Part shown: positions 1 to 7,080 of the stretch, piece after piece
How positions within the stretch are numbered: position 1 is the stretch's first letter
How the letters are laid out: each line of letters starts with the position of its first letter
Assembly: GCA_900548215.1 (NCBI GenBank)
Contig: URJI01000053.1
Span: 1 to 20,201, forward strand
Length of the DNA: 20,201 nucleotides
Source of the DNA: an uncultured Coprococcus sp.
GTDB lineage: Bacteria > Bacillota > Clostridia > Lachnospirales > Lachnospiraceae
Direction of reading: 5' to 3'
Notes under the pieces: model-generated
The model's database searches: none
What the model saw: only the letters and a program-made list of their open reading frames with translations
What the model was told of the DNA's origin: nothing
Position numbers and translations under genes: made by a program

Positions 1-274
1 CAGCTTTTACGTCAGCCTTGCCGTCATTCTGATCCGGCTCGATATCAATTATCTCTCCATCATTCTCATCAATATACACATCCATTCTAATGCCATGTTT
101 TTCCGGATCTGCACCGCACATAACTCGTTGCGGCACAACAGTCAGCTTACCAAACCGACGATTCAATATGCACTCAAGCATATACCTCACCGAACGATCT
201 CCATATTCCTGATGACATATAAGACTCGTCATCAAAAAATCATCCACTAAATTCATGTCTTCAAGTTTCTTCAT
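1..274 (-). CDS. Rpn / PD-(D/E)XK family nuclease-transposase-like protein (5' part only)
   Basis: About 91 N-terminal residues are visible; the gene runs off the left edge. The opening MKKLEDMNLVDDFL, then a tyrosine- and leucine-rich helix, then RMDVYIDE and IIDIEPD, follow the pattern of the Rpn (recombination-promoting nuclease / putative transposase, PDDEXK) proteins that are abundant in Lachnospiraceae. The Asp at about residue 65 and Glu at about 79 would be the first acidic residues of the nuclease core. The start is an ATG at 272-274 preceded by AGGAG about six bases away. These proteins are thought to cut DNA and promote RecA-independent recombination; many copies are inactive. The catalytic lysine lies near or beyond the edge, so activity cannot be judged. 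Confidence 0.72.
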   Translation of the reverse strand, partial: MKKLEDMNLVDDFLMTSLICHQEYGDRSVRYMLECILNRRFGKLTVVPQRVMCGADPEKHGIRMDVYIDENDGEIIDIEPDQNDGKADVKA

Positions 275-449
275 AAGTTCTCCTTTCTACAGTACATCAA
301 AGAACCTTATCAAGAAACAGCAGCAAATATCCTTCAACCTCTCCAATGCACTATGCAAAAATAAAATATGGTATTTAAAAGCATAGAATTCATTGAATTG
401 ACTAAAGAATCTCAGATACAGCCGATGCTGATTGAATACAAGAATATAT

Positions 450-473
450 GCTTTTGCTGTATTTTAGCAAAGC
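450..473 (-). terminator. Possible weak hairpin terminator after the adhesin gene
   Basis: An imperfect inverted repeat (GCTTTTGCT / AGCAAAGC, one bulged base) lies about 27 bases past the adhesin stop codon on the minus strand. It is followed by ATATATTCTTG rather than a clean T-run, so intrinsic termination is uncertain. The rest of 275-499 is AT-rich and must hold the promoter of the Rpn-like gene, but no convincing -35/-10 pair was found. Confidence 0.3.
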
Positions 474-499
474 TATATGTCATTTTCAATGGTATATGT

Positions 500-2008
500 C
501 TATTTTCTTAATTTTATATATATCACTATCCCCGCACTTCCCATAAGTGCAAGTGCTATCACACCAGCTATCTCCTTTAAGGGAAGTCTGTCACCGGTAT
601 CGGGATGTCTGCCTAGTGGAGTGCTACGTGTCATTGTCTTTGTTGTGCTCCATGTGGTATGTTCCGTTGTTGTCAACTCCGTGGTTATACCCGTTGTGGT
701 TTCTATCGTAGTATCTTCCGTGGTCGTATCTTCTGTCGTCGTGTTCTCTGTTGTCGTGTCTTCCGTGGTCGTATCTTCTGTTGTCGTATCTTCTGTTGTC
801 GTATCCTCGGTCGTTGTATCTTCGGTCGTCGAGTCTTCCGTGGTTGTATCTTCGGTCGTTGTATCCTCCGTCGTTGTATCCTCTGTTGTCGTATCCTCCG
901 TCGTTGTATCCTCTGTTGTCGTATCTTCCGTCGTCGTACTCTCAGTTGTCGGTTCTTCTTTTGGGAAATCAGTTCCCGGCACTCTGTGGAACTCTCCGCT
1001 GTTTGAGAATATATCACTAACAATGCATCCATCCCAATTATGTCCTAGATTTACTGATGCTTTTGGTGCCAGCACAGTTCCAAATCCTCTTCCTGCAAAT
1101 GTAATACTGCCGCTGAACTGTCCATCTGCCGCCGAACTGTCATAAAAGTTGAAATACATCTTGTTGTAGGCATTAAAATAGTTTCCATTGTCATTTGTCT
1201 TCGCATCATTTTTGCTGCCAAGTATCATATCACCGAACACAACATCCTGCACACCGCTCAGATCAATATTCATGAGCAGGACGGTATCTCCATCATAATC
1301 TGGAAACTCAAAATAAATCGGATTGGTATTTGCCGACAGTTTGTTGTAGTCCAGCGACACAACATGCATACCATCGCCTTTTACCGCAATTCGTCTGTTA
1401 TTTATATCTCCATCCATATCTATATCCACAGTCCCATCTGTATCAGCATGTGATCTAAGTTCCAGACTGTATTCAATAAATCTTCTCTGTATGTCCGGCA
1501 TGTCGGCAAACTTCGAGTATTCTCCCTCCTCAGAAAGCTCCACGTCAGTCTTGGCATTTGCAGGTCTGTCAAGCTTTACCTCAGCTCCACTGTTCATAAT
1601 TATATAAATGCTGCCATCCTCTGCCCTTCTAATGTCTGCACCTGTATACAGCGTATCAGTATCCATATCCGACACGCAGCCATTCATCTTCTCAGCATTC
1701 TCAAAATAGAACTCCTCATGCACCCCGTATGAATTTCTGAGTCCCGAGTTGGAATTTGCATTTAGAGTTTTTGTTATAAAGTTGCTGTGCAAATGTGTCT
1801 GCGCATTCAGGGTATCAAAGCATATCACGCCAAAATCCCCCATAAGTTCTGCGATTGATCTGTCCTGCAGTGCATAACTTTCATCATCAGCCTTCGCAAA
1901 TGTTCCTATAATTCCAGTCGTCACGCAAAGCACTAAAATCACTGAAACTGCAGCTGCCATGAGCTGTATGGTACGAAAACCAATTTTCCTATCAAGGTTC
2001 CCTCTCAT
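500..2008 (-). CDS. Cell-wall-anchored choice-of-anchor-A adhesin with Thr-Glu-Asp repeat stalk
   Basis: A 502-residue surface protein. Residues about 14-39 form an uncleaved or cleavable signal/membrane segment (LMAAAVSVILVLCVTTGIIG, then AKA). The middle (about 50-345) resembles the choice-of-anchor A / collagen-binding-like domain, ending in the typical VLAPKASVNLG and GCIVSDIFSNSGEFHRVPG stretch. Residues about 358-432 are roughly 15 copies of TTTED (with STTED and TTTEN variants), a probable wall-spanning, possibly glycosylated stalk. The C-terminus has HPDTGD (468-473), a hydrophobic segment and KLRK: a variant sortase signal with His in place of the usual Leu. The ATG at 2006-2008 has AAGGCGG seven bases upstream. 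The likely role is adhesion to host or matrix polymers, which is inferred. The gene stands alone, and no sortase gene lies in the window. Confidence 0.8.
   Translation of the reverse strand: MRGNLDRKIGFRTIQLMAAAVSVILVLCVTTGIIGTFAKADDESYALQDRSIAELMGDFGVICFDTLNAQTHLHSNFITKTLNANSNSGLRNSYGVHEEFYFENAEKMNGCVSDMDTDTLYTGADIRRAEDGSIYIIMNSGAEVKLDRPANAKTDVELSEEGEYSKFADMPDIQRRFIEYSLELRSHADTDGTVDIDMDGDINNRRIAVKGDGMHVVSLDYNKLSANTNPIYFEFPDYDGDTVLLMNIDLSGVQDVVFGDMILGSKNDAKTNDNGNYFNAYNKMYFNFYDSSAADGQFSGSITFAGRGFGTVLAPKASVNLGHNWDGCIVSDIFSNSGEFHRVPGTDFPKEEPTTESTTTEDTTTEDTTTEDTTTEDTTTEDTTTEDTTTEDSTTEDTTTEDTTTEDTTTEDTTTEDTTTENTTTEDTTTEDTTIETTTGITTELTTTEHTTWSTTKTMTRSTPLGRHPDTGDRLPLKEIAGVIALALMGSAGIVIYIKLRK
713..937 (-). 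repeat. Tandem 15-bp coding repeat encoding TTTED units
   Basis: About 15 consecutive 15-bp units encode TTTED, with single STTED and TTTEN variants. Third positions vary (ACG/ACA/ACC, GAA/GAG, GAC/GAT), so the peptide is more conserved than the DNA. That indicates selection on the protein rather than a very recent expansion. The complement is free of stops over a long stretch and yields spurious valine/serine-rich frames. Confidence 0.92.
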
Positions 2009-2055
2009 TCAATGTCCGCCTTAACTTTTTCGTCTCAAATACATGGTATTCAGCA

Positions 2056-2067
2056 AACATCGATGTT
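2056..2067. promoter_or_regulatory. 12-bp perfect palindrome upstream of the adhesin start
   Basis: AACATCGATGTT is a perfect palindrome about 48 bases upstream of the adhesin ATG, between the start codon and the long hairpin at 2082-2151. It could be an operator for a dimeric repressor. A palindrome this short can occur by chance, and no regulator family is recognised. Confidence 0.25.
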
Positions 2068-2081
2068 ATTCATTTTAATTA

Positions 2082-2151
2082 TAAAAATCCCGGGCGGATT
2101 CGACATTCTGCTCAAAACAGTGAGCTATATTATGTCTTACCCGTCCGGGAT
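2082..2151 (-). terminator. Long three-part hairpin followed by a T-run (terminator or leader RNA)
   Basis: Read on the minus strand, an outer stem (ATCCCGGACGGGT with its partner ending CCGCCCGGGAT, one A-C mismatch and one G-U pair), a middle stem GACAT/ATGTC and an inner stem GCTCA/TGAGC (loop CTGTTT) stack into one elongated hairpin. It is followed at once by TTTTTA. The T-run lies only on the minus strand, so the element belongs to leftward transcription. It ends 78 bases before the adhesin ATG and starts about 185 bases after the zinc-finger gene. It could end the upstream transcript or act as an attenuator for the adhesin. No known riboswitch consensus was recognised. Confidence 0.6.
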
Positions 2152-2208
2152 AATATTCATTTATATTTATTCGTACCTGCCGCTTACACTTATATTATGA
2201 CAGCTATA

Positions 2209-2307
2209 TTAAAATGATTTTTCAGGATCAGCCACATTCTCTCCTATGACCTTTTCTATCCACATATTTTGAAGCTGCCACCGACCAGTCGTCTGTTGCC
2301 CTGTCAC
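2209..2307 (-). CDS. Possible 32-residue small ORF, GTG start
   Basis: A GTG at 2305-2307 has GGAGG nine bases upstream and opens a 32-codon frame ending ENVADPEKSF before TAA. It is out of frame with the upstream zinc-finger gene, whose stop lies 29 bases earlier. The composition (WIEKVIGENVADPEKSF) looks protein-like, but the length gives little statistical support and no family is recognised. It may be a real small peptide, the tail of a decayed gene, or chance. Confidence 0.2.
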   Translation of the reverse strand: MTGQQTTGRWQLQNMWIEKVIGENVADPEKSF

Positions 2308-2335
2308 TTTCGTCAGCCTCCGTATTCTCAAGTCT

Positions 2336-3397
2336 CTACTCAATGATACTCACTATCTCCTCAGAATCAGCCTTGACATTATATGTCTCTCCAATATCAA
2401 GTTTGTCATATATAGACTTTTCAACTTTATATATCTTTTCTTTATTCTTCACGTCACATGTAACTTCATACTCAACTGATTTTTTCCCTAGTCTCTCCTT
2501 ATCTGTGAGCTTAGGCTCAGGATATTCCGGTGTCTTTCCACCACCCTCCGCAGTCTCCGTCCTGTCGTACTTCCACCGCCATATCGTATAGTAATACTTC
2601 GTTTGATATATCGGCTTATCCCTGTATACAGGAACAGACCTCGTTCTCGTCACATATCCGTAATCATCCACATCATTTGCCACCTCAGAGAACGTTCCAT
2701 CTCCATTGTCCTCGTAACTGTACTCCACATGGGAACCTATCACTTCATATGAATCATAGGTCTCCTCGCGCTCACCCACATATTCCTGTTCAGTATGGTG
2801 TACCTCCTGTTTCGTGGTCTTTAGCGTAGCACCCTCGGGAAGTTCCCAGTCATCTTCATCACATAGAAGATATTTCTCCACATCAACACTGGTCTTCCAC
2901 GACATATCCTTGACTGTGACTGTTCTCTTCTTCGGCATGGCTATGATCGCCGTAAGTCCAATTATCGCCGCTATCACCAGCATGCCAATCAGCACTATCT
3001 TCCATGCTCCAAATGAGCGACCCCGTTTGCGGCCACCCTGCCCGCTGTTTTGTCCTCCGGCAACTGTTCCTGTTCCAGATACACTTCTGGCATTCTTTGC
3101 ATCCTGTTCTTTTCTGACATCAAAATAAGCCTTATCCTGTGAATCCCGTTCAGCACCACAGCTGCTGCACCGTGTGTTAAGAGCAGAATTGTAATTGCCA
3201 CAATGATCACACAACCAGTCGGCACCTTTCCCCTTTGTCTGGCTCTCCTCCGCGGACAAATACCGCACTCCATCCATATAGAACTTAACTTCCTGTCCTC
3301 TCGGCTTTCCGCAGGACGGGCACTCCCGTTTCGTACCTTCTATATGTTTCGTACTACAATAAGGGCAGTCCCAATACCCCATCACAAGCTTCCCCAT
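2336..3397 (-). CDS. Membrane protein with zinc ribbon and RanBP2-type zinc finger
   Basis: A 353-residue protein of unknown function. The N-terminus has one four-cysteine zinc ribbon (C11, C14, C26, C29). A second module at W61-C63-C66-N70-C77-C80 fits the RanBP2 consensus W-x-C-x2-4-C-x3-N-x6-C-x2-C exactly. A low-complexity Gly/Gln/Arg linker precedes one transmembrane helix (about 132-154). The remaining 200 residues are highly charged and tyrosine-rich, with no cysteine motif of note, and should lie outside the cell if the zinc fingers are cytoplasmic. The ATG at 3395-3397 has GAGAGG nine bases upstream. No function is assigned; the layout suggests a cytoplasmic RNA- or protein-binding head tied to an extracellular domain. 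It appears monocistronic. Confidence 0.8.
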   Translation of the reverse strand: MGKLVMGYWDCPYCSTKHIEGTKRECPSCGKPRGQEVKFYMDGVRYLSAEESQTKGKGADWLCDHCGNYNSALNTRCSSCGAERDSQDKAYFDVRKEQDAKNARSVSGTGTVAGGQNSGQGGRKRGRSFGAWKIVLIGMLVIAAIIGLTAIIAMPKKRTVTVKDMSWKTSVDVEKYLLCDEDDWELPEGATLKTTKQEVHHTEQEYVGEREETYDSYEVIGSHVEYSYEDNGDGTFSEVANDVDDYGYVTRTRSVPVYRDKPIYQTKYYYTIWRWKYDRTETAEGGGKTPEYPEPKLTDKERLGKKSVEYEVTCDVKNKEKIYKVEKSIYDKLDIGETYNVKADSEEIVSIIE

Positions 3398-3526
3398 ATG
3401 CTATATCCTCTCTGTATATTTTTCTTATCTCATCTCCTACAATTCATAATATAATATGTCAACACGCCATGCGCGATAACATTTTCATTATGCCCTGTCA
3501 CCTAGTGAATGGCCTTTTATGACAAA

Positions 3527-4060
3527 CTACAGATAACTTACCTGAACAGACTCATCGTAATCATGAGGTGTCTTATTATCGGTCTTATGTCCAACTGCAA
3601 GTGCTATCTGGAACGAATACCCTTCTGGTATTGCAAGCGCCTTGTCAAAATATGCTTTCTTTTCCCCGTGAAGTGCATCATACACGCAGCCGATTATCAG
3701 ATTTCCAAGTCCCATACTCTCTGCCGCTATAGCCATATTCTGAACCGCAATTCCTGAATCCACCTTACTCCATCTGTAATCATCCTCTGCGCTCAGGAAT
3801 ATCAGAACAGGAGCCTCATAGTAGAAATTGTGTGGCTGCTTATCCTGTCCGCGAAGTGCCCTCTTTTCCGCATCAAGCTCCTCCAGAATTGGCGCATCAC
3901 CCTTGACGACTGTAAAATGTATCTCTTTCTTATTCATACCTGTAGGTCCCTGAAGTCCAGCCGTAATAATTTTCTCAAGCTGCTCCTTTGTAACCTCTTC
4001 ATCACTATACGCTCTAGCCGAACTTCTCTTCCTTATTACCTCTAATACCTGATTGTCCAT
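3527..4060 (-). CDS. Nitroreductase family protein (FMN-dependent NAD(P)H oxidoreductase)
   Basis: A 177-residue cytoplasmic flavoprotein of usual length for the compact nitroreductase group. R12-S-S-A-R16 near the N-terminus is the FMN-phosphate-binding motif of the family. GLQGPTGMNKKEIHFTVV (about 35-52) follows as the second FMN-contacting stretch, and SGIAVQNMAIAAESMGLG with VGHKTDNK at the end match the dimer-forming helix and C-terminal strand. Members reduce nitroaromatics, quinones or flavins with NAD(P)H; the substrate cannot be read from sequence. The start has GGAGG about nine bases upstream. The gene lies downstream, on the same strand, of a broken VOC gene, possibly in one transcript. 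Confidence 0.88.
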   Translation of the reverse strand: MDNQVLEVIRKRSSARAYSDEEVTKEQLEKIITAGLQGPTGMNKKEIHFTVVKGDAPILEELDAEKRALRGQDKQPHNFYYEAPVLIFLSAEDDYRWSKVDSGIAVQNMAIAAESMGLGNLIIGCVYDALHGEKKAYFDKALAIPEGYSFQIALAVGHKTDNKTPHDYDESVQVSYL

Positions 4061-4168
4061 TGTCTTATACCTCCTATACTGAAATCTCTGTTTGAATTTC
4101 CAAATACTATGTTTTTTATCTATCTACTGCATTTTTAATACTATGGTTTTTAACACTATACCATGGTT

Positions 4169-4240
4169 TCCAGCTGATTTATAATGACTTTCTATACTAC
4201 GATCTCCAGCTGATTTATAATAGCATTCTATACCGTAAAC
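4169..4240. repeat. Decaying 36-bp tandem repeat
   Basis: TCCAGCTGATTTATAAT occurs at 4169-4185 and again at 4205-4221, a 36-bp period, and the following halves stay similar (TTCTATAC.. in both). A third, poorer match begins with TCTATCTGATTT near 4241. The right copy overlaps the 3' end of the VOC pseudogene, so the array looks like a duplication of that gene tail and its downstream spacer. The neighbouring 4100-4168 has further loosely repeated TACTATGGTTTTTA motifs. Confidence 0.7.
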
Positions 4241-4448
4241 TCTATCTGATTTCCCTCTATGCAGGTCACACAGCTCTCGTAATAGCCATCACCTGTCGTC
4301 CTTGGTCCGCTTATCACCTCGTAGCCATCAGACTCGAGCAGCCTGGTAAGTTCATCCACCTTTTCTTTGCTGCCCCCAGATATCTCTCAAAAAAACTCTT
4401 CGCCCCTTCAAGGTCATTCACATACATGGCAACATGCTCAATTCTCAT
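4228..4448 (-). pseudogene. VOC family (glyoxalase/bleomycin-resistance-like) gene with internal deletion
   Basis: The ATG at 4446-4448 with GAGGAG upstream starts MRIEHVAMYVNDLEGAKSFF, the standard VOC N-terminus with its metal-ligand His. After about 25 codons the frame fails at a run of five G (4373-4377) and stops at a TGA. In another frame the C-terminal half resumes intact: GSKEKVDEL, then GYEVISGPRTTGDGYYES and IEGNQIEFTV before TAG. The middle of the domain, roughly 50 residues, is absent. Total length is 221 bases against about 375 for the family. The clean halves show a recent deletion plus frameshift rather than long decay. A sequencing error cannot explain the missing middle. Confidence 0.85.
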
Positions 4449-4566
4449 AAATACAACTCCTCATTATCTTATACGCTGAACTCCGATAGCCCAACTACTA
4501 TAGACATACTGCTTTAAGCATACTATATAAGCTATTTTAACCCAATGCCTCATTTTACACAATGAC

Positions 4567-4611
4567 ATAAAAAATATCACCTTTATCCATTTGTATGAAT
4601 AAAGGTGATAT
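4567..4611 (-). terminator. Rho-independent terminator of icd
   Basis: A perfect 13-bp inverted repeat (ATATCACCTTTAT / ATAAAGGTGATAT) with a 12-base loop lies about 48 bases past the icd stop. On the minus strand it is followed by TTTTTTA. Confidence 0.9.
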
Positions 4612-4658
4612 CCTGTTAAAAGCAACGCCTGTAATCAGCTCGTTACACATTTTCATTC

Positions 4659-5867
4659 TTAGAGCATACCCTCAAGTGTCTCTCTGATAGCCTTGATAAA
4701 GTTCTCACTGTTGAGGACTGTTGGATTCTCAAGTGTTGTTATAAGAGCCAGATCCTTTGTCATCTTGCCATCCTCGATAGTCTTGATGGTTGCCGCCTCA
4801 AGCTTATCAGCGAAATCCTGAAGTGCCTGGATTCCGTCAAGTTCTCCACGCTTTCTGAGTGCTCCTGACCATGCGAATATAGTTGCAACTGAGTTTGTAG
4901 ATGTCTCCTCACCTGCAAGATGCTTGTAGTAATGTCTCATAACTGTTCCATGAGCAGCCTCGTACTCATACTTTCCATCAGGGGATACGAGAACTGATGT
5001 CATCATGGCAAGTGAACCAAATGCTGATGAAATCATGTCACTCATTACATCTCCATCATAATTCTTGCATGCCCAGATGTAACCGCCTTCACTCTTCATA
5101 ACACGGGCAACCGCATCATCTATAAGTGTGTAGAAGTACTCGATACCTGCTGCATCGAACTGCTCCTTATACTCTTCATCAAATATCTCCTGGAAGATAT
5201 CCTTGAATGTGTGGTCATACTTCTTTGATATGGTATCCTTTGTCGCAAACCACAGTGTCTGCTTTGTATCAAGCGCATACTTGAAACAGCTTCTTGCAAA
5301 GCTTGCGATCGACTTGTCCACGTTGTGCTGTCCCTGAAGGACACCAGGTCCGTCAAACTTATGGATAGTCTCCTTTATAACCTGTCCGTCATCACCTGTG
5401 AATACAAGCTCTGCTGTTCCAGGTCCCGGAACGTCTATCTCCACGCTCTTATATACATCGCCGTATGCATGTCTTGCGATAGTGATAGGTTTCTTCCAGT
5501 TTTTAACACATGGCTCGATTCCCTTTACAACGATAGGTGCTCTGAACACTGTACCATCAAGAATTGCTCTGATAGTTCCGTTAGGACTCTTCCACATCTC
5601 CTTGAGATTGTACTCCTTAACTCTTGCTGCATTAGGTGTGATGGTTGCGCACTTTACAGCTACACCATACTTCTGTGTTGCATATGCTGAGTCAAATGTT
5701 ACCTTGTCATCTGTCTCGTTTCTATGTACAAGTCCAAGGTCATAGTACTCTGACTTGAGATCGATAAATGGATAGATAAGCTCATCCTTGATATACTGCC
5801 AGAGAATTCTGGTCATCTCATCTCCATCCATCTCTACAAGTGGTGTGGTCATCTGAATCTTTTCCAT
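4659..5867 (-). CDS. icd: NADP-dependent isocitrate dehydrogenase, eukaryote-like type
   Basis: A 402-residue cytoplasmic homodimeric enzyme converting isocitrate to 2-oxoglutarate and CO2 with NADP+. It supplies 2-oxoglutarate for glutamate synthesis and NADPH. The sequence follows the animal IDH1/IDH2 subfamily rather than E. coli Icd. The isocitrate-binding S94-P-N-G-T-I-R100, R109 and R132 (in ARHAYGD) fall at the same numbers as in human IDH1. Metal-binding aspartates sit in NYDGDVMSD (271-277) and near D250, and AAHGTVMRH (305-312) carries the NADP-phosphate contacts. The start has GGAGG nine bases upstream. The gene is monocistronic with its own promoter and terminator; no citrate synthase or aconitase gene is beside it. 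Confidence 0.97.
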   Translation of the reverse strand: MEKIQMTTPLVEMDGDEMTRILWQYIKDELIYPFIDLKSEYYDLGLVHRNETDDKVTFDSAYATQKYGVAVKCATITPNAARVKEYNLKEMWKSPNGTIRAILDGTVFRAPIVVKGIEPCVKNWKKPITIARHAYGDVYKSVEIDVPGPGTAELVFTGDDGQVIKETIHKFDGPGVLQGQHNVDKSIASFARSCFKYALDTKQTLWFATKDTISKKYDHTFKDIFQEIFDEEYKEQFDAAGIEYFYTLIDDAVARVMKSEGGYIWACKNYDGDVMSDMISSAFGSLAMMTSVLVSPDGKYEYEAAHGTVMRHYYKHLAGEETSTNSVATIFAWSGALRKRGELDGIQALQDFADKLEAATIKTIEDGKMTKDLALITTLENPTVLNSENFIKAIRETLEGML

Positions 5868-5921
5868 GTTTTATGTCCTCCATCTTTGAATTTTCTAAAT
5901 TATGTTATATATCCACTGCCG

Positions 5922-5950
5922 ATTATAAACCATAAAGGTCTATATTTCTA
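5922..5950 (-). promoter_or_regulatory. Sigma-A-type promoter of icd
   Basis: On the minus strand TAGAAA, 17 bases, then a perfect TATAAT, ending about 54 bases before the icd ATG. The -10 matches six of six and the -35 four of six. Confidence 0.65.
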
Positions 5951-6099
5951 GTTTTTTTGAATCATGCCTGCCATTTATTAATATTATTAAGCCGCATTTA
6001 CCGACATGCAAATGAATGTTTATCTCCAATACCTGATCCGCAGCTTGTCATTAAAAACAGGTGTGAACTTCATTCATACATATGATACTTGATCATATA

Positions 6100-7080
6100 T
6101 CAGACATATCCATATATACCTCTGACGGATACTTCCCCTGATATTATATCGCGCACAGCTCCATCAGCATCCCTTACAAGAAGTCCGCCGTCCGGTGAAA
6201 GTCCCAAGGCTGTATACTCAGTCTTCTGATCCCCCTCTATGATATATACCTGCTTATCCTTGTTCACAAGATAACTGTTGTACTCATCAACAAGGAATCC
6301 CAGATCTTTATTTTTTACAAACTCATCGTATAGTTTTTCAAACTCATTTGACACCTGCGCTATGAACCATGACCTGTCACATCCCCTGCCGTTCTCCAGA
6401 AGAATTGATGTCGCCTTGTCCGCAATGTCCTCCGGGAAACTCTGGTTATATACATTTATACCAATTCCCACGACAACATAACTAATATCAGTTCCCTCTG
6501 AACTCATCTCTGTAAGTATTCCTACAAGTTTCTTTCCATCTGAAAGTACGTCGTTGGGCCACTTTATCTGAGGTTTGACACCATCCACTTTACCGAATGC
6601 TCTTGCAAGTGCAACCGCCGACACCAGAGTTATCCTGGATACGCACGAGATATCTATATCCGGTTTTAGCAGATACGACATGGATATCGTTGTTCCCTTA
6701 TCTGAATTCCAGCTATGTCCCCTCCGGCCTTTTCCTGCCGTCTGCTCATTTGCAACAAACAATGCGCCGTGTACAGGATCCGTCTCACCAACAATCTTAG
6801 CGCGGGTGTTTGTTGAATCAGTTTCATCATAGTAATAGAGTTTTCTTGCAAATGTCTTAGTGTTGAGGTGCCTCGATATATTTTCCTCAGACATGACATC
6901 AGGAACGCTAACCAACCTATAGCCTTTATTATTAACTCCTTCTATGACATATCCATCATTTTTCAGAGCCTGTATATTTTTCCACACTGCGGTTCTTGAC
7001 ACACCCAGCAGCTCACATAATTCCTGTCCTGATACAAAACCATCCGTACTCTGGAGTTTTTCAAGAATTTTCTTTTTCAT
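6100..7080 (-). CDS. birA: Bifunctional biotin-protein ligase / biotin operon repressor
   Basis: A 326-residue group II BirA. It activates biotin as biotinyl-AMP and transfers it to the lysine of biotin carboxyl carrier domains; with bound biotinyl-AMP the dimer represses biotin genes. An N-terminal winged helix (1-58, with SGQELCELLGVSRTAVWKNIQALK as the recognition unit) is followed by the ligase core. This has the GKGRRGHSW biotin/ATP loop (116-124), KWPNDV (173-178), the K of KLVGILTE, GIGINV (205-210) and a small C-terminal SH3-like domain. The start ATG has GAGAAGG upstream and lies 20 bases inside the end of the preceding gene, implying translational coupling. No biotin synthesis or transport genes are in the window, so the repressor target is elsewhere. 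Confidence 0.96.
   Translation of the reverse strand: MKKKILEKLQSTDGFVSGQELCELLGVSRTAVWKNIQALKNDGYVIEGVNNKGYRLVSVPDVMSEENISRHLNTKTFARKLYYYDETDSTNTRAKIVGETDPVHGALFVANEQTAGKGRRGHSWNSDKGTTISMSYLLKPDIDISCVSRITLVSAVALARAFGKVDGVKPQIKWPNDVLSDGKKLVGILTEMSSEGTDISYVVVGIGINVYNQSFPEDIADKATSILLENGRGCDRSWFIAQVSNEFEKLYDEFVKNKDLGFLVDEYNSYLVNKDKQVYIIEGDQKTEYTALGLSPDGGLLVRDADGAVRDIISGEVSVRGIYGYV

Noticed and set aside
477..1145. Valine/serine-rich plus-strand frame of 222 codons and basic or hydrophobic frames in the other registers over 659-1032
   Set aside because: They are complements of the TTTED repeat in the adhesin gene. The repeat keeps all frames open; there is no ribosome binding site and no family resemblance.
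2082..2151. Known riboswitch (c-di-GMP, purine, glycine or similar) for the hairpin
   Set aside because: None of the conserved loop sequences of those classes is present; only stacked stems and a T-run can be seen.
6080..6098. ATATGAT / ATCATAT inverted repeat just after birA as a terminator
   Set aside because: The stem is only seven A/T-rich pairs with no following T-run; too weak to call.
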